Source: RI-43 sp033764725 (GTDB lineage Bacteria; Pseudomonadota; Alphaproteobacteria; Caulobacterales; Aquidulcibacteraceae). Taken from it: DNA of 9,319 nucleotides. A program made the position numbers and the translations under genes. The DNA lies in contig JANRIR010000038.1 in the NCBI GenBank assembly GCA_033764725.1, positions 1-9,319 of the forward strand. Direction: 5' to 3'. Positions 5,597 to 9,319 of this stretch are shown here, one piece after another. Within the stretch, counting starts at the first letter, position 1. Each line of letters begins with the position of its first letter. The notes beneath the pieces were generated by a model that did not search any database, was not told the DNA's origin, and saw nothing but the letters and a program-made list of their open reading frames with translations.

Positions 5597-7326
5597 TGAC
5601 CTGGCAAGGCTGGGTGCAGATCGCCCTGTTCATCGTCGCGGTCCTGGCGCTTACGGCGCCGCTTGGGGCCTACCTGACGCGCATCGCCAATGGCGAACGC
5701 ACGTGGCTGAGCCCGATCCTGGGGCCTGTCGAGCGCGCGCTATACGCCGTCGCCGGCGTCAAGCCCGATGAGGGGCAGGATTGGAAGCGCTATGCGCTGT
5801 CCATGCTGGCGCTCAATGCGGCGGGCTTTGCGCTGCTCTACGCCATCTTGCGCCTGCAGCATGTGCTGCCGCTCAATCCGCAGGGTTTCGGCGCCTTGAG
5901 CGAACACCTCGCTTTCAACACCGCCATCTCGTTCGTGACCAACACCAATTGGCAGAGCTATGGCGGCGAAACCACGATGAGCCATTTCAGCCAAATGGCG
6001 GGCCTGACGGTGCAGAATTTCCTGTCCGCGGCGACCGGGATCGCGCTGGCGCTCGCATTCATTCGCGGCTTCGCGCACGCGCGCGTCAACAGTCTCGGCA
6101 ATTTCTGGGCGGACGTCACACGCATCACGCTTTATGTGCTCTTGCCGATCTCGATCGTGTTCGCGCTGTTTCTGGTGTGGCAGGGTGTTCCGCAGACGCT
6201 TGCAGCCTCCACGGTCGCGAGCGGCCTTGAGGGCGGCGAACAGACGCTCGCGCTCGGCCCCGTGGCCAGCCAGATCGCCATCAAGATGCTCGGGACGAAT
6301 GGCGGCGGCTTTTTCAACGTCAACGCTGCACACCCGTTCGAGAACCCGACGGCGTTTTCAAACTTCGTGCAGATGATCGCCATCTTCGCCATCGGCGCAG
6401 CGCTGACGAACGTGTTCGGCCGCATGGTTGGCGATCAGCGTCAGGGTTGGGCGCTGCTGGCGGCGATGGGCGTCCTGTTTCTAGGCTCCACTGCGCTGAC
6501 CTATTGGGCCGAAGCGCAGGGCAATCCCCTGCATGTCGCCGCGGGCCTGAATGCGGCGGACGGCAACATGGAAGGCAAAGAGGTGCGCTTCGGCATCGTC
6601 ACGTCGGCGCTGTTCGCCGTCGTCACGACTGCAGCCTCCTGCGGCGCCGTCATTGCGATGCACGACAGCTTCATGCCGCTCGGCGGCGGCGCCGTGATGT
6701 TCAATATGCAGCTCGGCGAAGTCATCGTCGGCGGCGTGGGCGCGGGCCTCTATGGCATGCTGCTCTATGTCATTCTCGCGGTGTTCGTCGCAGGGCTGAT
6801 GGTCGGGCGCACGCCGGAATATCTCGGCAAGAAGATCGAAGCGCGCGAGATGAAGCTCACGATGCTTGCGCTTCTGGTCACGCCGTTCGCCATCCTGGCG
6901 CTGACGGCGCTCGCGAGCGCAGCGCCCGTGTGGCGCACCGCTCTGGAAGGCGGCGCAGCGGGGCCGCAGGATTTGGGTCCGCACGGCTTCTCGGAAATGC
7001 TCTACGCGTATTCCAGCGCGGCGGCCAACAACGGCTCGGCCTTCGCCGGCCTCACCGCCAATGCGCCGTTCTGGAACGTCACGCTGGGCGTCGCGATGCT
7101 GCTCGGCCGCTTCGCGATGATCATTCCCATGCTCGCAGTCGCCGGTTCGCTGGCGGCGAAAGCCAAAGCGCCGCCCTCGGTCGGCGCGCTCCCGACGCAT
7201 GGGCCCCTGTTCGTGAGCCTGCTCGTCGGGGTCATCCTCATCATGGGAGGATTGACCTTCTTCCCCGCGCTGACGCTGGGGCCCATCGCTGAGCATTTCG
7301 CGCTGCTGCGCGGCCAAACCTTCTGA
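5596..7326 (+). CDS. kdpA: KdpA, potassium-translocating subunit of KdpFABC
   Basis: A 576-residue inner-membrane protein, close to the usual 557-600 residues, with about ten hydrophobic segments. It belongs to the superfamily of K+ transporters and channels and selects K+ for the ATP-driven pump. All four selectivity-filter loops are intact: TNTNWQSYGG at 115-124, GTNGGGFF at 233-240 (its first Gly aligns near the well-known Gly232 of the E. coli protein), SCGAV at 348-352 and NNGSAFAG at 478-485. The start at 5596 is fixed by GGAGA at 5584-5588 and by the typical N-terminus MTWQGWVQIALF. It overlaps kdpF by one base and ends seven bases before kdpB. A high-affinity, inducible uptake role at low external potassium is expected from the family. 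Confidence 0.98.
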   Translation: MTWQGWVQIALFIVAVLALTAPLGAYLTRIANGERTWLSPILGPVERALYAVAGVKPDEGQDWKRYALSMLALNAAGFALLYAILRLQHVLPLNPQGFGALSEHLAFNTAISFVTNTNWQSYGGETTMSHFSQMAGLTVQNFLSAATGIALALAFIRGFAHARVNSLGNFWADVTRITLYVLLPISIVFALFLVWQGVPQTLAASTVASGLEGGEQTLALGPVASQIAIKMLGTNGGGFFNVNAAHPFENPTAFSNFVQMIAIFAIGAALTNVFGRMVGDQRQGWALLAAMGVLFLGSTALTYWAEAQGNPLHVAAGLNAADGNMEGKEVRFGIVTSALFAVVTTAASCGAVIAMHDSFMPLGGGAVMFNMQLGEVIVGGVGAGLYGMLLYVILAVFVAGLMVGRTPEYLGKKIEAREMKLTMLALLVTPFAILALTALASAAPVWRTALEGGAAGPQDLGPHGFSEMLYAYSSAAANNGSAFAGLTANAPFWNVTLGVAMLLGRFAMIIPMLAVAGSLAAKAKAPPSVGALPTHGPLFVSLLVGVILIMGGLTFFPALTLGPIAEHFALLRGQTF

Positions 7327-7333
7327 GGCTGAG

Positions 7334-9319
7334 ATGACCGTCGCTACGCCTGACACCGCATTTTCGCCCGCGCTACTGCGCGCGGCCGCCCTCGATGCGC
7401 TGCGCAAACTCGATCCGCGCCAGCTCGCGCGCAATCCGGTGATCTTCGTCACCGCGGTCACCGCCGCGCTGGCGACCACGTTCTGGATCCGCGATCTCGT
7501 CGTGGGCGGCGAGGCGCTGTTCTCGGGGCAGATCACATTCTGGCTTTGGCTCACCGTGCTGTTCGCGAACTTCGCGGAATCGGTTGCGGAAGGCCGCGGC
7601 AAGGCGCAGGCCGCAAGCCTGCGGAAGACGCAAACCGAAACGGTCGCCAAGCGGGTCCGCAGCGCCGGCGACAGCGCGTTCGAACAAATCCGCGCGCCAG
7701 ATCTCAAGATCGGCGATCTCGTCGTGTGCGAGCCCGGCGACGTGATCCCCGGCGACGGTGAAGTCGTCGAGGGCGTCGCCACCGTCGACGAGAGCGCCAT
7801 CACCGGCGAGAGCGCGCCGGTGATCCGCGAATCCGGCGGCGACCGGTCGGCCGTCACCGGCGGCACGCGCGTGCTCTCCGATCGCATCGTGGTGCGCATC
7901 ACCGCCGAGCGCGGCTCCTCCTTCCTCGACAAGATGATCGCGCTCGTGGAAGGCGCCGACCGCCGCAAGACGCCCAACGAAATCGCGCTCGCGATCCTGC
8001 TGGCTGCGCTGTCCTTGATCTTTCTTGTCGCGGTTGCTGCGATCCCGCCCTTCGCCGGTTATGCCGGCGGCGGCGTATCCGGCGTTGCGCTTGCTGCGCT
8101 GTTCATCGCGCTGATCCCTACGACCATCGCCGGCCTCGTCTCGGCGATCGGCGTCGCGGGCATGAACCGCCTGATCCGCTTCAATGTGTTGGCTTTGTCG
8201 GGCCGCGCGGTTGAGGCGGCGGGCGATGTCGATGTCCTGCTGCTCGACAAGACCGGCACGATCACGCTGGGCAATCGCCAGGCGACAGAGTTTCATCCCC
8301 TCCCCGGGGTCGCCGAAGCTGCGCTCGCGGAAGCCGCGCAATTGGCGAGCCTCGCCGACGAAACGCCGGAAGGCCGCTCCATCGTCGTGCTCGCCAAGGA
8401 GCGCCACGGGCTACGTGCGCGCGATCCGGCAGAGCACAAGGCGCGCTTCATTCCGTTCACGGCGCAGACGCGCATGAGCGGCGCCGATTGGGATGGCGAT
8501 CGCATTCGCAAGGGCGCGGTCGATGCGGTGATCGATCACCTGAAAGGCGTGAACGGCGCCGCCTGGTCGCCGCCGTCGCAACTGCAGCAGATCGCCGAAC
8601 GCATCGCGCGCGCCGGCGGCACGCCGATCGCCGTCGCGCGCAACGGGGCGCCTTTGGGCGTCGTCTATCTCAAGGACATTGTGAAAGGCGGCGTGAAAGA
8701 ACGCTTCGCCGAGTTGCGTGCGATGGGCATCCGCACGGTGATGATCACCGGCGATAACCCGCTCACCGCCGCAGCGATCGCCGCGGAAGCCGGCGTCGAC
8801 GATTTCCTCGCCCAGGCGACGCCGGAGAAGAAGCTCGATCTGATACGCAGCGAGCAGAATGCGGGCCGGCTCGTGGCCATGTGCGGCGACGGCTCGAACG
8901 ACGCGCCGGCGCTGGCGCAAGCCGACGTGGGCGTGGCGATGCAAACCGGAACGGTCGCTGCGCGCGAAGCCGGAAACATGGTCGATCTCGACAGCGATCC
9001 CACGAAGCTCATCGAGATCGTCGGCATCGGCAAACAATTGCTAATGACGCGCGGCGCGCTGACGACGTTCTCGATCTCGAACGACGTAGCGAAATACTTC
9101 GCCATCATCCCGGCGATGTTCGCAGCGCTCTATCCCCAGATCGCGGGTCTCAATCTGATGGGGCTTTCCTCGCCGGAAAGCGCCATCCTGTCCGCCATCA
9201 TCTTCAATGCGCTCATCATCGCGGCGCTGATCCCGCTGGCGATTCGCGGCGTGCCGTATAGGCCGTCGCCGGCCGGGCGGCTTTTGGCGCTCAATCTCGC
9301 GATCTACGGATTGGTCGGA
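7334..9319 (+). CDS. kdpB: KdpB, P-type ATPase catalytic subunit (3' end cut)
   Basis: The frame is open from ATG at 7334 to the window edge, 662 codons. The family is usually about 680 residues, so about 20-30 residues are missing. KdpB hydrolyses ATP to drive K+ uptake through KdpA. In order: TM1-2 (about 35-85); actuator domain with TGES at 157-160, whose Ser160 matches the inhibitory phosphorylation site Ser162 of E. coli KdpB; TM4 with IPTTIAG at 261-267; phosphorylation motif DKTGT with Asp305; nucleotide-binding FIPFTAQ at 372-378 and Lys393 in IRKG; MITGDN at 470-475; hinge motif GDGSNDAPAL at 518-527; and TM5 with Asp584 and Lys587 in NDVAKYFAI, a pair known to couple ion flux. The hinge has Cys before GDG where E. 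coli has Thr, and Ser for Thr after it; both are conservative. A weak ribosome-binding site, GAGG at 7325-7328, overlaps the kdpA stop. kdpC should follow outside the window. Confidence 0.97.
   Translation, partial: MTVATPDTAFSPALLRAAALDALRKLDPRQLARNPVIFVTAVTAALATTFWIRDLVVGGEALFSGQITFWLWLTVLFANFAESVAEGRGKAQAASLRKTQTETVAKRVRSAGDSAFEQIRAPDLKIGDLVVCEPGDVIPGDGEVVEGVATVDESAITGESAPVIRESGGDRSAVTGGTRVLSDRIVVRITAERGSSFLDKMIALVEGADRRKTPNEIALAILLAALSLIFLVAVAAIPPFAGYAGGGVSGVALAALFIALIPTTIAGLVSAIGVAGMNRLIRFNVLALSGRAVEAAGDVDVLLLDKTGTITLGNRQATEFHPLPGVAEAALAEAAQLASLADETPEGRSIVVLAKERHGLRARDPAEHKARFIPFTAQTRMSGADWDGDRIRKGAVDAVIDHLKGVNGAAWSPPSQLQQIAERIARAGGTPIAVARNGAPLGVVYLKDIVKGGVKERFAELRAMGIRTVMITGDNPLTAAAIAAEAGVDDFLAQATPEKKLDLIRSEQNAGRLVAMCGDGSNDAPALAQADVGVAMQTGTVAAREAGNMVDLDSDPTKLIEIVGIGKQLLMTRGALTTFSISNDVAKYFAIIPAMFAALYPQIAGLNLMGLSSPESAILSAIIFNALIIAALIPLAIRGVPYRPSPAGRLLALNLAIYGLVG

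Noticed and set aside
6481..7977. Long minus-strand open frame (498 codons) opposite kdpA and kdpB
   Set aside because: KdpA and KdpB motifs are unambiguous. The antisense product is low-complexity and rich in Arg, Ser, Glu and His.
7373..8407. Minus-strand open frame (344 codons) opposite kdpB
   Set aside because: Shadow of kdpB. Its Asp-, Arg- and Ala-rich composition reflects GC-rich codons read in reverse.

Overview
The window is GC-rich and densely coded, with tight same-strand gene spacing. The KdpA and KdpB protein sequences and the style of the accessory genes suggest a proteobacterium, most likely an alphaproteobacterium. That is an inference from sequence style; no rRNA or other phylogenetic marker is present.

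Layout. Positions 1-538 hold no gene I can call. They contain a hairpin, a 20-bp tandem duplication and a minus-strand stretch that looks like a decayed coding fragment. Positions 539-2413 (minus) encode a cytoplasmic regulator with an N-terminal OmpR/CadC-type winged helix, a TolB-N-like middle domain and a TPR-rich C-terminal half. A 135-bp divergent gap follows. Over the regulator's start codon lie four CATCGG hexamers spaced 10-11 bp apart, a possible autoregulatory operator.

On the plus strand, positions 2549-5356 look like one operon. Its order is a 37-residue single-span membrane peptide, an alpha/beta hydrolase, a homocysteine S-methyltransferase family protein, a PaaI-type hotdog thioesterase and a GNAT acetyltransferase. 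The gaps are 42, 11, 13 and 3 nt, and most genes have good Shine-Dalgarno sequences. The content suggests acyl or thioester and methyl-group metabolism, but the substrate cannot be read from sequence.

After a 67-bp gap without a clear terminator, the high-affinity potassium pump operon begins: a 27-residue membrane micropeptide, kdpF (29 aa), kdpA (576 aa) and kdpB (662 codons, cut by the window end). The first three boundaries are fully coupled (TGATGA and TAATG overlaps). The key KdpA selectivity-filter loops and KdpB catalytic motifs are intact, so the pump should be functional. kdpC and any kdpDE sensor genes would lie beyond the right edge.

The points most worth a second look are the extra micropeptide ahead of kdpF, the phased repeat at the regulator start, the uncharacterised four-enzyme operon with its leading membrane peptide, and the decayed fragment at the left edge. 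I saw no CRISPR array, insertion sequence, tRNA or rRNA. I see no convincing evidence of a wholly new defence or mobile system.
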